From Arthrobacter sp. Alg241-R88 (GTDB taxonomy: Bacteria > Actinomycetota > Actinomycetes > Actinomycetales > Micrococcaceae): 64,000 bases of DNA. Location: NCBI RefSeq assembly GCF_900537115.1, contig NZ_UNRG01000009.1:1-64000 (forward strand), read 5' to 3'. Positions 15,689 through 23,791 of the stretch are shown in pieces; within the stretch, counting starts at the first letter, position 1; every line of letters starts with the position of its first letter. Made by a program: the position numbers and the translations under genes. The notes beneath the pieces were generated by a model. That model had not been told where the DNA came from. It saw nothing but the letters and a program-made list of their open reading frames with translations, and made no database searches.

Positions 15689-17277
15689 GCAGCGCTGCGG
15701 CCGGGAGCTCGCGCGGGGCCGCCGGCCCGGCCGCGCCAGCGAAGCGCGAGACCTTTTCCACGCGCCGGCTCTTCATCCTGTCCGCGATCGGCTCCGCCGT
15801 GGGACTGGGCAACATCTGGCGGTTCCCCTACATCGCCTATGACAACGGCGGCGGTGCCTTCCTCATCCCCTACCTCGTGGCCTTGCTGACGGCAGGCATC
15901 CCGCTGCTGTTCCTCGACTACGCCGTGGGCCATAAATTCCGGGGCTCCGCTCCACTGGCCTACCGCAGGCTCCACCGCGTCGCCGAGCCGCTCGGGTGGT
16001 GGCAGGTCCTGGTCTGCTTTGTGATCGCGGCCTATTACGCGGTGATCATCGCGTGGTCCCTGATGTACACCCTCTTTTCCTTCACCGAGGCATGGGGCGA
16101 CGACGCCGAGGGCTACTTCTTCGGGAGCTTCCTTCGGGTAGCCGAGGCACCTGGCATCGGGTTCACCTACGTGCCGTCCGTCTTCTTCCCGCTGCTCCTG
16201 GTCTGGATAGCCGTCATCGTCATAATGGTGGCCGGGATCCGTAAGGGCATCTCGCGCGCAAACTCAATCCTGCTCCCGCTGCTGGTGGTGATGTTTGTGC
16301 TGTTGGTGGTCCAATCGTTGTTCCTCCCTGGTGCCGCACAGGGTTTAAACGCCTTCTTCACCCCCGATTGGTCCGCCCTGGCAGATCCGTCCGTGTGGGC
16401 GGCGGCCTACGGACACATCTTCTTCTCGCTCTCCGTGGGCTACGGCATCATGGTCACCTACTCCTCCTACCTGAAGCGCAGGACGGACCTCACCGGCTCT
16501 GGCATGGTGGTTGCGTTCGCGAATTCCGGCTTCGAGATCCTGGCCGGCATCGGCGTGTTCGCCGCCCTTGGATTCATGGCCCAGGCTGCGGGGGCCGGCG
16601 TCAACGACGTGGTGACGCAGGGCATCGGCCTGGCATTCGTCGCGTTCCCCACCATCGTTTCGCAGGCTCCGTTCGGGGCCCTCATGGGGGTGTTGTTCTT
16701 CGGATCCCTGGTGTTCGCGGGAGTCACCTCGCTGATCTCGGTGCTGGAGGTTATTGTCGCGGCAGTGCAGGACAAGGTCGGCTGGGGACGGATCAAGGCT
16801 TCCCTGGTGGTCAGCGGGCTGGTCGCGGCAGTGTCCCTGGCTCTGTTTCCCACGGCAACGGGCCTGTACCTCCTGGACACCTCCGACGCGTTCGTCAACA
16901 GCTTTGGCATTACGCTGGGCGCGCTGGTGACCGTGGTGGTGCTGGCATGGTTCCTGCGCAAGCTGCCGCTGTTGTCAGCGCACCTCAATCACGTCTCAAC
17001 GATCAAGATGCGCCGGATTTGGATGGTACTCGTGGCCGGGGTGGTGCCGCTCGCATTGATCTACATGGTGTCCAGCGAATTCATCAGCAAGATCTCCACC
17101 ACCTACGAGGGCTATCCCGAGTGGTTTGTGGGCCTGTTCGGCTGGGGCATGGCCGGCGCGCTGGTGGTCGTGGCGCTGGTCCTGACCTTCATTCCTTGGA
17201 GCCGCACATCCAAAGCGCACGATGACCCGGAGTACCAATCCATGCTGGACGAGGAAGAAGAGGAGACGGCACGGTGA
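15685..17277 (+). CDS. Sodium-dependent amino-acid symporter (NSS/SNF family)
   Basis: 530 residues with about 12 membrane segments. TM1 contains GSAVGLGNIWRFPYIAYDNGGGAF, the hallmark NSS sequence that forms the Na+ and substrate sites (shown here across residues about 36-58). The family imports amino acids with Na+. A 45-residue MetS-type subunit overlaps its end, which in Corynebacterium glutamicum marks the methionine/alanine importer MetPS, so this is probably its MetP counterpart. The C-terminal tail is charged (DEEEEETAR). Confidence 0.88.
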   Translation: MSSAAAGSSRGAAGPAAPAKRETFSTRRLFILSAIGSAVGLGNIWRFPYIAYDNGGGAFLIPYLVALLTAGIPLLFLDYAVGHKFRGSAPLAYRRLHRVAEPLGWWQVLVCFVIAAYYAVIIAWSLMYTLFSFTEAWGDDAEGYFFGSFLRVAEAPGIGFTYVPSVFFPLLLVWIAVIVIMVAGIRKGISRANSILLPLLVVMFVLLVVQSLFLPGAAQGLNAFFTPDWSALADPSVWAAAYGHIFFSLSVGYGIMVTYSSYLKRRTDLTGSGMVVAFANSGFEILAGIGVFAALGFMAQAAGAGVNDVVTQGIGLAFVAFPTIVSQAPFGALMGVLFFGSLVFAGVTSLISVLEVIVAAVQDKVGWGRIKASLVVSGLVAAVSLALFPTATGLYLLDTSDAFVNSFGITLGALVTVVVLAWFLRKLPLLSAHLNHVSTIKMRRIWMVLVAGVVPLALIYMVSSEFISKISTTYEGYPEWFVGLFGWGMAGALVVVALVLTFIPWSRTSKAHDDPEYQSMLDEEEEETAR

Positions 17278-17411
17278 CACCCATTGCGATCACCATGATG
17301 ATCATCGCTGTCCTCACGGTATGGGGCGGCCTTGCGTTGGCGCTGCTCAACCTGAAGCGGCACCCGGAAGACGAGGGCGCACTGCCCAAGGAGCACGCAC
17401 CGGAACTCTGA
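17274..17411 (+). CDS. metS: MetS-type small subunit of methionine/alanine NSS importer
   Basis: 45 residues from a GTG that overlaps the transporter stop (GTGA). A single hydrophobic helix spans about residues 4-26 (IAITMMIIAVLTVWGGLALA), followed by a short charged tail (LKRHPEDEGALPKEHAPEL). Size, topology and position match the family of small subunits needed by MetP-type NSS transporters. Confidence 0.88.
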   Translation: MTPIAITMMIIAVLTVWGGLALALLNLKRHPEDEGALPKEHAPEL

Positions 17412-17438
17412 CCGCCGGTATGACCACGTCTCTGGAAG

Positions 17439-19757
17439 TTACGGGCCGGGTGCCCGGAGCTGGACGGACAGGAGATCCCCTGTCTGCATACCGGGCAGCG
17501 CCGTGACGGTGAAGACGAGCCCGCCGCCTGGGGATGCAGCCCGATGGGCATTACTGATGGCAAAGTCGCTCAGCACCTCCCCTCCCTCCTGCACCTGGCG
17601 GACAGGTTCGCCCAGGGGCAATCCGTTCAGACTCAGCTGATGGCTGCGGTTTTCGTCCGGGCGGAAGCGGACCCGCAGCAGGTTGGCGCGGGCGTCCCGA
17701 TCACTAAGGAGGTAGGAGAACCACCCGGTCGCGCTGCGCCAGTGGATGCCCTCAGCGCCCCCGGCACGGGTGCCTTCACCACTGAAGCCATGGTCCGCCT
17801 CCGGCTGCTGCTCCCCGGCGGTGACGCCATCCACCAGTTCCCCCTGCACGACGGCGGCCCGGTCCAGCTTAAGCAGTTCCTCCCACCGCTCGCGGGGCTC
17901 ACCGGAGGGCCAGTACACGGTGTACCGCTCGTCGTGGATGGCGTGGAACGGTTCCAGGACAACGGTGCCGGGTTGCCCGTCGGCGTCAATTACTGACAGC
18001 TCCGCCGTTACTGTAGCTCTGTCGCGAAGCCGGATGGATGCGGTGTTGGGAACCACGGGGGTGCCGGCAAGCGGCAGCAAGGGCCCGGAGGCCACGTGCC
18101 CCATCCGTTCGTCCGCTGCCTCGAACCCGGGTACGCCTTCCGTTCCCGCCCGCGATGCCAGCACCACGGGCCCGTAAAGGAATGAGACCCAGGGCGAATC
18201 GTCCGGCAGACGTTCGGATCGGAAGCCGGGGGTGAGCCGGATCCGGACGGCGGAATCGCCCTGCCAGGTGCGGCTGATGCTGACGTTGCCGGCGCCCGCC
18301 GGCGCGGCCCCGCCGTCGACCTGAAATGCCGTGGCCCATCCCGGACGCCGCAGGCTGATGGTGGCCTCGACGGGGCTGTGTGCTGTGACGTGCAGCGTTG
18401 CCTCGTCGGAGTGCGGGAAGTCCGTTTCGAGCCTGACCTGCAGGCCCCTATCCGCCCAGTCGAGGGTCGAGGGGATGTAGAGGTTGACGAGCAGCTCGTT
18501 CCCCCTGTGGCTGTAGATCATTTCACCGTAGCGGGCATGGTTTTCCAGCCCCGAACCGACGCAGCACCACATGGACTCCTGCGCCCGTGAATAGACTCGG
18601 TAATGCCGGGGGCGCATGGGCGTGAAGTACACAAAGCCGCCGCGGCGGGGGTGCTGGGAGGACAGGATGTGGTTGTAGGTTGCCCGTTCATAGAAGTCGA
18701 CGGCGGCCCGGTCGCCCAAGTGTTCAAAGCGCAGCTTGGCCAGCTTCAGCATGTTGTAGGTGTTGCAGGATTCAGGGCCCTGGGCATCAAGCATCATCGG
18801 CGTGAAGTCGGCTGAGGAATGGAAGTGTTCCCGCACGCTGTTTCCGCCGAGGGAAACGGAGCGGCGCAGGGCCACCGAGTCCCAGAAGCTGGAGCTGGCA
18901 CTCTCGTATTCCCGGTGGCCGGCGGCGGCGAGCCTGGCGTAGCCCACCACCTTGGGGATCTGGGTGTTGGCGTGCAGCCCGTCCAATTGGTCCTGGCCGG
19001 CGGCAAGCGGCTCCAGGATGGCGCGGTGTGCGAACCGGTGGGCTTCCTGAAGATAGTCGGCCCGGCCGGTGACTCCGGCAAGGATGGCGAAGGCGTCGTT
19101 CATGCCGCCGAATTCAGTATGCAGGAGCTCCTCGAAAGCCTCGCCGGAAATCCTGGCCGAGATGCCCAGCCACCAGTTGGCAAGGCCGGCGGCGATCTCC
19201 AGGGCCTCGGCTGATCCCGCGTACGAATAGGCGTCCAGCAATCCGGCGAGCGTTTTATGGAGGTTGTAGAGCGGGACCCATCTTCCGTTCAGGGTGAAGA
19301 GGTCCGCATCCACGGTGCCCGCGGCCAGTTCGTTCCCCAGCTTCCGGCCGCCGGGTACGCCGCCCACATAGCCGTCGCCGCCGGCGTCCTGGCACCTGCC
19401 AAGGACGCCGACGACGGCCCGCACCTTGTCGAGCAGGCGCGGATCCCCCGTGGCCGCGAACAACTGCGCGCAGGCTGACAGGTAATGGCCGCCGATATGC
19501 CCGCCCATCCCGTCTGATTCCCAGCTTCCGTACGGTTCAGCGCCGGCATCCAGGCCGGCCTCCGAGAGGTAGGGGGCGCAGAGCCTGTCTGTCTCAAGTT
19601 CCAGGACGTACCGGATAGAGGTCTCCTGGGCAGTCTTGAAGCCACTGTCAAGGAGTCGGACCCGATTAAGGGGGAACGGTGACACCGGCCGGCCGGCCCC
19701 GGACCTGGAATTGGCGGTGCTGCTGGTCATCGCATGGGCTTTCTTGCTGGCGGGCAT
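17439..19757 (-). CDS. GH127-type beta-L-arabinofuranosidase (DUF1680)
   Basis: 772 residues. The (alpha/alpha)6 barrel has HTEFGGMND (about 213-221), ESCNTYNMLKL (Glu329, Cys331) and MWCCVGSG (Cys398, Cys399). These correspond to the zinc-binding Glu-Cys-Cys-Cys set of Bifidobacterium HypBA1, in which a cysteine is the nucleophile. C-terminal beta domains follow. No signal peptide is present, so it works on imported oligosaccharides. Families GH127 and GH146 share these residues and cannot be separated here. Its ATG overlaps the endo-arabinanase stop by one base (TAATG), so it is co-translated from the LacI-controlled promoter at 21.3 kb. A second ATG at codon 10 is possible. Confidence 0.85.
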   Translation of the reverse strand: MPASKKAHAMTSSTANSRSGAGRPVSPFPLNRVRLLDSGFKTAQETSIRYVLELETDRLCAPYLSEAGLDAGAEPYGSWESDGMGGHIGGHYLSACAQLFAATGDPRLLDKVRAVVGVLGRCQDAGGDGYVGGVPGGRKLGNELAAGTVDADLFTLNGRWVPLYNLHKTLAGLLDAYSYAGSAEALEIAAGLANWWLGISARISGEAFEELLHTEFGGMNDAFAILAGVTGRADYLQEAHRFAHRAILEPLAAGQDQLDGLHANTQIPKVVGYARLAAAGHREYESASSSFWDSVALRRSVSLGGNSVREHFHSSADFTPMMLDAQGPESCNTYNMLKLAKLRFEHLGDRAAVDFYERATYNHILSSQHPRRGGFVYFTPMRPRHYRVYSRAQESMWCCVGSGLENHARYGEMIYSHRGNELLVNLYIPSTLDWADRGLQVRLETDFPHSDEATLHVTAHSPVEATISLRRPGWATAFQVDGGAAPAGAGNVSISRTWQGDSAVRIRLTPGFRSERLPDDSPWVSFLYGPVVLASRAGTEGVPGFEAADERMGHVASGPLLPLAGTPVVPNTASIRLRDRATVTAELSVIDADGQPGTVVLEPFHAIHDERYTVYWPSGEPRERWEELLKLDRAAVVQGELVDGVTAGEQQPEADHGFSGEGTRAGGAEGIHWRSATGWFSYLLSDRDARANLLRVRFRPDENRSHQLSLNGLPLGEPVRQVQEGGEVLSDFAISNAHRAASPGGGLVFTVTALPGMQTGDLLSVQLRAPGP

Positions 19758-21226
19758 TACTGCTTGGAAGAGAGTCCGACGGCGTCCGTGGTCACCGTAC
19801 CGTGGGCGTTACGGAACACGGCGCGCACCAGCACGTCCGGGTCGCCCGGCATCGGGGTCGGAAGTTCGAGGGTGGAACGGTAGGTGCCCTCGTCGGTGCG
19901 TTTGGTGACCGGCTGGGTCCCGACCCTGTGCCAGCTTGCGCCGGCGTCGGAAGAGGTCTCCCAAACAGCAACCGGCCCCGGTGTTCCCGTGGCGGCGGCA
20001 CTGAAGCTGGCATTTTTGCCGCTCCCCGCCGCTACGACTTTGGGCTGCTTTGCAATCACCGGCAGCCCCACGGTTTGGTCGAATACCGGCCAGCCGTCAG
20101 CCCATTCGATTTTTTGCACGCCCAAGGTGGGGAAGAAGGGGAGCTCCTCGTTGGAGCCGTCGTAGTAGTGGAACGCCAGGTAGTCGCCGAAGACCGACTG
20201 GCCGCCGGGCCCGGTGATGGCTCCATGCGAATCCAGCACCACGGAACCGCCGCCGCCAAACATGTTACGGCCCTCTTTGTCCAGGTAGGGGCCCTTCACG
20301 GAAGTGGACCGGCCCACGGCTATTTTGTAGGTGGAGTCGCCCCCGCGGCAGCAGGAATCGAACGAGACAAACAGGTAGTAGTAGCCGCCATGCTGGGTGA
20401 TGTATGGCGCCTCGATGGGGTTGCCAGGCATAAAGCGGTCCGCAATATTCACAGTCTTTGATTGCCAGTCCGTTACCGGTTTCCCGCTTGGCCACTCTAT
20501 GGGCACCAGGAAGATGCCGTACCAGAAGGAGCCAATGGCCATGTAAGGCGTGCCGTCAGCGTCCTCGATGATGCCGGCATCGATGGCGTTGAAGGTTTTA
20601 CCCGGGTTGCCTGGGTCGAGTCCGGTCACCGGCGAGGAAACAACGAGGCCCTGGTCAACCCATTCATAATCCGGGTGGTTCGGATCGAGGGTGGTGTTGG
20701 TGGCCAAGGCCGTTAGCGAGTTGCTGCCGCCAAACCGCGACGCTGAATAGTAGAGGTAATACGTGCCGTTGTGCTCAGTAATCTCAGGAGCCCAGAGATT
20801 GCCCGGCAGCTCGCCGTCGGAAAAGTGCTCGTCGATCCAGGCGGGGATCCGGTCCCACACCGTCCCGCTGTATTCCCACGTGGTTCCGGCGTCATGGGAC
20901 GCCCAGATCTGGATGGTGCCGCCGTTTTCCCGGTTCATCAGTCCGGTGGAATAGACGTACCAGGTGCCGTCCTCGGCGATGATCAGCGCGGGATCGTGGA
21001 TGGGGGACGTCTGGCCCACCACGGTCTTTCCCCCGGGGAGGTCCGGCTGGGCCTTCTCCTTGGCGGGCCATCCGGGCACAGACTTTGCTGTCTGCCGGGC
21101 TTCGGACGCTGCTGCCGAGGTGCTGACGGGACTGGCCGACGTCGGAATCGCTGCTGCCGTGAGGGCGATACCGATGGCTGCGGCCAATCCTGCGGCGCGC
21201 AGCGCCCATGGACGTGACTTCATCAT
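19757..21226 (-). CDS. Secreted GH43 endo-alpha-1,5-L-arabinanase
   Basis: 489 residues from the ATG at 21226, chosen because GGAAGGA stands 8-14 bases before it and the protein then begins with a signal peptide (MMKSRPWALR, hydrophobic to about 30, Ala-Ser-Ala cleavage region). The five-bladed GH43 fold has base Asp78 (SPIHDPAL), AIDAGIIEDADG (pKa modulator Asp) and IEAPYITQ (acid Glu). A C-terminal Ig-like domain of about 90 residues follows. It should cut arabinan outside the cell. It is the first gene of the leftward arabinan operon and shares its start region with the divergent binding-protein gene. Confidence 0.88.
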   Translation of the reverse strand: MMKSRPWALRAAGLAAAIGIALTAAAIPTSASPVSTSAAASEARQTAKSVPGWPAKEKAQPDLPGGKTVVGQTSPIHDPALIIAEDGTWYVYSTGLMNRENGGTIQIWASHDAGTTWEYSGTVWDRIPAWIDEHFSDGELPGNLWAPEITEHNGTYYLYYSASRFGGSNSLTALATNTTLDPNHPDYEWVDQGLVVSSPVTGLDPGNPGKTFNAIDAGIIEDADGTPYMAIGSFWYGIFLVPIEWPSGKPVTDWQSKTVNIADRFMPGNPIEAPYITQHGGYYYLFVSFDSCCRGGDSTYKIAVGRSTSVKGPYLDKEGRNMFGGGGSVVLDSHGAITGPGGQSVFGDYLAFHYYDGSNEELPFFPTLGVQKIEWADGWPVFDQTVGLPVIAKQPKVVAAGSGKNASFSAAATGTPGPVAVWETSSDAGASWHRVGTQPVTKRTDEGTYRSTLELPTPMPGDPDVLVRAVFRNAHGTVTTDAVGLSSKQ

Positions 21227-21243
21227 CACGTGGTCCTTCCGGG
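21208..21243 (-). promoter_or_regulatory. Start-codon hairpin, arabinanase transcript (repeat copy A)
   Basis: On the minus strand the region around the start codons reads GGAAGGACCACGTGATGATG and continues AAGTCACGTCC. CGTGA pairs with TCACG around a loop that holds the second ATG, and GGA of the ribosome site can pair with TCC. A nearly identical inverted copy lies at 21508-21540 on the divergent transcript. Confidence 0.5.
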
Positions 21244-21284
21244 AAGTGGGTGCGGCACCGGGCCGCAGGCGGGGGAACAAGAGC

Positions 21285-21298
21285 TTGCAACGTTGTAA
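21285..21298. promoter_or_regulatory. LacI-family operator O1 (arabinanase operon)
   Basis: TTGCAACGTTGTAA, a 14-bp dyad centred on CAACGTTG. It lies just downstream of the minus-strand -10 element (21303-21308), so a bound repressor would block the promoter. Further copies lie at 21406-21419, 26828-26841 and 30530-30542. Confidence 0.85.
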
Positions 21299-21302
21299 TG
21301 GA

Positions 21303-21331
21303 AATATGGCATGCGACCTGGGTCACGTCAA
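21303..21331 (-). promoter_or_regulatory. Promoter of the arabinanase operon
   Basis: Minus strand: -35 TTGACG (21331-21326), 17-bp spacer, -10 CATATT (21308-21303). The operator O1 begins four bases further downstream. The spacing is ideal for the housekeeping sigma factor. Confidence 0.65.
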
Positions 21332-21372
21332 GCAGCCGTCCCTCGGCGCTGGAACCATTCGTTTTCCAACCC

Positions 21373-21401
21373 TTGACGATTCATCTGCTGCTGTGTGATG
21401 G
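21373..21401 (+). promoter_or_regulatory. Putative promoter of the arabino-oligosaccharide importer operon
   Basis: -35 TTGACG (21373-21378), 17-bp spacer and a weak -10 TGATGG (21396-21401), followed at 21406 by operator O2. The layout mirrors the divergent promoter. The -10 match is poor, so the exact hexamer is uncertain. Confidence 0.45.
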
Positions 21402-21405
21402 TTTC

Positions 21406-21419
21406 TTACAACGTTGCAA
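21406..21419. promoter_or_regulatory. LacI-family operator O2 (importer operon)
   Basis: TTACAACGTTGCAA is the exact reverse complement of TTGCAACGTTGTAA (O1), so the two operators of the divergent promoter pair are identical in sequence and opposite in orientation. O2 lies directly downstream of the presumed importer promoter. Confidence 0.85.
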
Positions 21420-21507
21420 AAGTACCTCGCAAAGACGCTCAGCTACCGCGGCGTGCGGGGTGCGGTACCGCTCAGCTCAACCCATACACTTGTTTGCTCC
21501 ACCCAAC

Positions 21508-21540
21508 CCGGAAGGACTGCGTGATGATGAAGTCACGTCC
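21508..21540 (+). promoter_or_regulatory. Start-codon hairpin, binding-protein transcript (repeat copy B)
   Basis: GGAAGGACTGCGTGATGATG followed by AAGTCACGTCC. The stem CGTGA/TCACG (21520-21524 with 21533-21537) holds ATG 21527 in its eight-base loop; GGA (21514-21516) can pair with TCC (21538-21540). It differs from copy A only at the two bases between GGAC and CGTG. Confidence 0.5.
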
Positions 21541-22858
21541 CATGGCCGCAACCCTGGCGCTCTTTACCGCCGCCGGCCTTATGCTCGGCGGTTGCTCCGC
21601 CCCCACCGGCGGGGACGCCGGCGGCGAAAAGAAGCTCACCTTTATGTTCCGCGGAGGTGAAGACGAGAAGAAGGCCTATGAAAAGGCCGTGGAGCAGTTC
21701 GAAGCCGCCAATGGTGTGGACGTGGACATCATTGTTACCACCGCTGACCAGTACGCCACGAAGCTCAAGGCCGCCATTGCCGGCAAGCAGGTCCCGGATG
21801 TGTTCTACATCGGCCCCGGCGACGTCCAGGCCTACGTGCAGAACGGAATCGTCAAGGACATCACCGAATACGTGGAAGGCTCCGACACCATCGACCTGGA
21901 GAACATCTGGGAGTACGGCGTGGACAGCTACCGCTACGACGGAAAGAGGGTGGGCGAGGGGGCCATCTACGCCCTGCCCAAGGACGTGGGCCCGTTCTCC
22001 TTCGGCTACAACAAGACGATGCTGGAGAAGGCCGGGATTCCGCTGCCGGACAAGGACAAACCGTACACCTTCGACGAGTTCGTGGCAGCTGCCAAGAAGC
22101 TGACGGCGGACACCAACGGCGACGGCACCCTGGACCAGTGGGGCACCGGCCTGAACGTCCAGTGGAACCTGCAGCCGTTTGTCTGGTCCAACGGCGGGGA
22201 CTGGCTCAACGAGGACCGCACCAAGGTCACGGTGGACACCCCGGAGTTTGCTGAATCACTGCAGTGGTTCGCCGACCTGCAGAATGTCCACGGTGTGACG
22301 CCTTCGGTGGCGGAAGCCCAGACCCTGGACACCTACCAGCGCTGGATGAAGGGCGAAATCGGGTTCTTCCCCATTGCCCCCTGGGATCTCTCCACCTACC
22401 AGAAGCTCGGCTTTGAATGGGACGTCATTCCGTACCCGGCAGGAGACACCGGCAAGACGGCCAGCTGGATCGGTACCCTCGGCGTCGCTGTTTCCGAAAG
22501 CACGAAGTACCCCGAAGAGGCTGTGAAGCTGGTGGAATACCTCACCGCCAACAAGGAAGCCCAGAAGAGCCTGGTGGACGCCGGAATCCAGATTCCCAAC
22601 CTCAAGGACATGGCCGAGACCTGGGCCGCGGACACCACCACCAAGCCGGCCAACAAGGCCGAGTTCCTCGAGATCGTGAAGGACTACGGCCGGGCGCTGC
22701 CAGGCGGCAATACCTTCAACGCTGAGTGGTACGACGAACTCTTCACCAACATCCAGCCTGTTTTGGACGGCAAGCAGACGGCGGCGGACTACCTGAAGGA
22801 AGCACAGCCCAGGATGCAGGAATTCCTGGACTCCGCCAACCAGCAATCCGGCAACTAG
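21524..22858 (+). CDS. ABC transporter solute-binding lipoprotein (arabino-oligosaccharides)
   Basis: 444 residues from the ATG at 21524. The upstream in-frame extension is rejected because the ribosome site GGAAGGA and the signal sequence start here. MMKSRPMAATLALFTAAGLMLGGC is a lipoprotein signal with lipobox LGGC (Cys about 24; given here across more than one segment: basic MMKSRP, core AATLALFTAAGLM). The mature domain is a family 1 sugar-binding protein (DVFYIGPGDVQAYVQNG, PFVWSNGGDWL, GEIGFFPIAPWDL). Context within an arabinan regulon suggests arabino-oligosaccharides as ligand; this is inference. First gene of the importer operon. Confidence 0.87.
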   Translation: MMKSRPMAATLALFTAAGLMLGGCSAPTGGDAGGEKKLTFMFRGGEDEKKAYEKAVEQFEAANGVDVDIIVTTADQYATKLKAAIAGKQVPDVFYIGPGDVQAYVQNGIVKDITEYVEGSDTIDLENIWEYGVDSYRYDGKRVGEGAIYALPKDVGPFSFGYNKTMLEKAGIPLPDKDKPYTFDEFVAAAKKLTADTNGDGTLDQWGTGLNVQWNLQPFVWSNGGDWLNEDRTKVTVDTPEFAESLQWFADLQNVHGVTPSVAEAQTLDTYQRWMKGEIGFFPIAPWDLSTYQKLGFEWDVIPYPAGDTGKTASWIGTLGVAVSESTKYPEEAVKLVEYLTANKEAQKSLVDAGIQIPNLKDMAETWAADTTTKPANKAEFLEIVKDYGRALPGGNTFNAEWYDELFTNIQPVLDGKQTAADYLKEAQPRMQEFLDSANQQSGN

Positions 22859-22874
22859 AGGAGGGATCACCGGT

Positions 22875-23780
22875 ATGACAACCATGACGCGCCCGCGCCG
22901 CTCGCAGCTTCACCGGAAGGAACACCAGGCCGCCCTCGCATTTGTTGCCATACCGGTGATCGGGTTCCTCCTCTTTACGCTTTTCCCGCTCCTTTTCTCG
23001 GTCTATGCATCCTTCACGAACTGGAACGGCATTTCAGCGCCGGTCTTCAAGGGCCTGGACAACTACACAAAAATGTTCGGCGACCGCTACTTCCTGCAGT
23101 CGCTCTGGAACACGCTGTACATGATGATCGGCATTCCGATCGGCCTGGTCATCTCCCTGGGCCTGGCACTGGCCATGAACCGCAAGATGCGGGGAACCAC
23201 GTTTTTCCGCACCGTCTACTACCTGCCCGTGATCTCCTCGATCGCCGCCGTCGCCATCCTCTGGCAGTGGGCCTTCAACGGCGACTTCGGCCTCATCAAC
23301 CAGGGCCTTGCCCTGGTGGGGATCGACGGCCCAAACTGGCTGCAGGACACCGCGACGGTCAAGCCAGCACTCATCATCATGGCCATCTGGAAGGGCCTGG
23401 GATACTCCATGCTGCTTTACCTGGCCGCCCTCCAGTCGGTCCCCCGCTACCTCTATGAAGCAGCCGCGCTGGATGGCGCCACCGCGTGGCAGCAGTTCCG
23501 GCACATCACCATCCCCATGGTCCGGCCGGTCACCTTCTTCCTCATCGTCACCAGCATCATCGGAGGATCCCAGATCTTCGTGGAGATCAACATCATGACC
23601 CCCACCGGCGGCCCTGAATTCCAGTCGGCTTCCATCGTTTGGTACATCTGGCAGAAAGCGTTCGACAACCTCCAGATGGGCTACGCATCGGCCATGTCCG
23701 TGGTCCTGGGGCTGCTGGTCTTCGTCATCACCTTCATCCAGTTCCGGCTCAACCGCCGCAACCAGTTCTCGATCGATTGA
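22875..23780 (+). CDS. ABC transporter permease (MalF/AraP-like)
   Basis: 301 residues with six membrane segments. The EAA loop reads YEAAALDGATAWQQFRHITIP, with the conserved EAAxxDGA and Gly-type contact to the ATPase (about residues 195-215). GAGGAGGGA precedes the ATG by 9-17 bases. It lies 16 bp behind the binding-protein gene and 11 bp before the second permease. It should form the MalF-like half of the oligosaccharide channel. Confidence 0.9.
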   Translation: MTTMTRPRRSQLHRKEHQAALAFVAIPVIGFLLFTLFPLLFSVYASFTNWNGISAPVFKGLDNYTKMFGDRYFLQSLWNTLYMMIGIPIGLVISLGLALAMNRKMRGTTFFRTVYYLPVISSIAAVAILWQWAFNGDFGLINQGLALVGIDGPNWLQDTATVKPALIIMAIWKGLGYSMLLYLAALQSVPRYLYEAAALDGATAWQQFRHITIPMVRPVTFFLIVTSIIGGSQIFVEINIMTPTGGPEFQSASIVWYIWQKAFDNLQMGYASAMSVVLGLLVFVITFIQFRLNRRNQFSID

Positions 23781-23791
23781 GGCAGGCAGCC

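Noticed and set aside
21395..21523. 43-codon N-terminal extension of the binding protein
   Set aside because: It would run across operator O2 and place 43 residues before a perfect lipoprotein signal.
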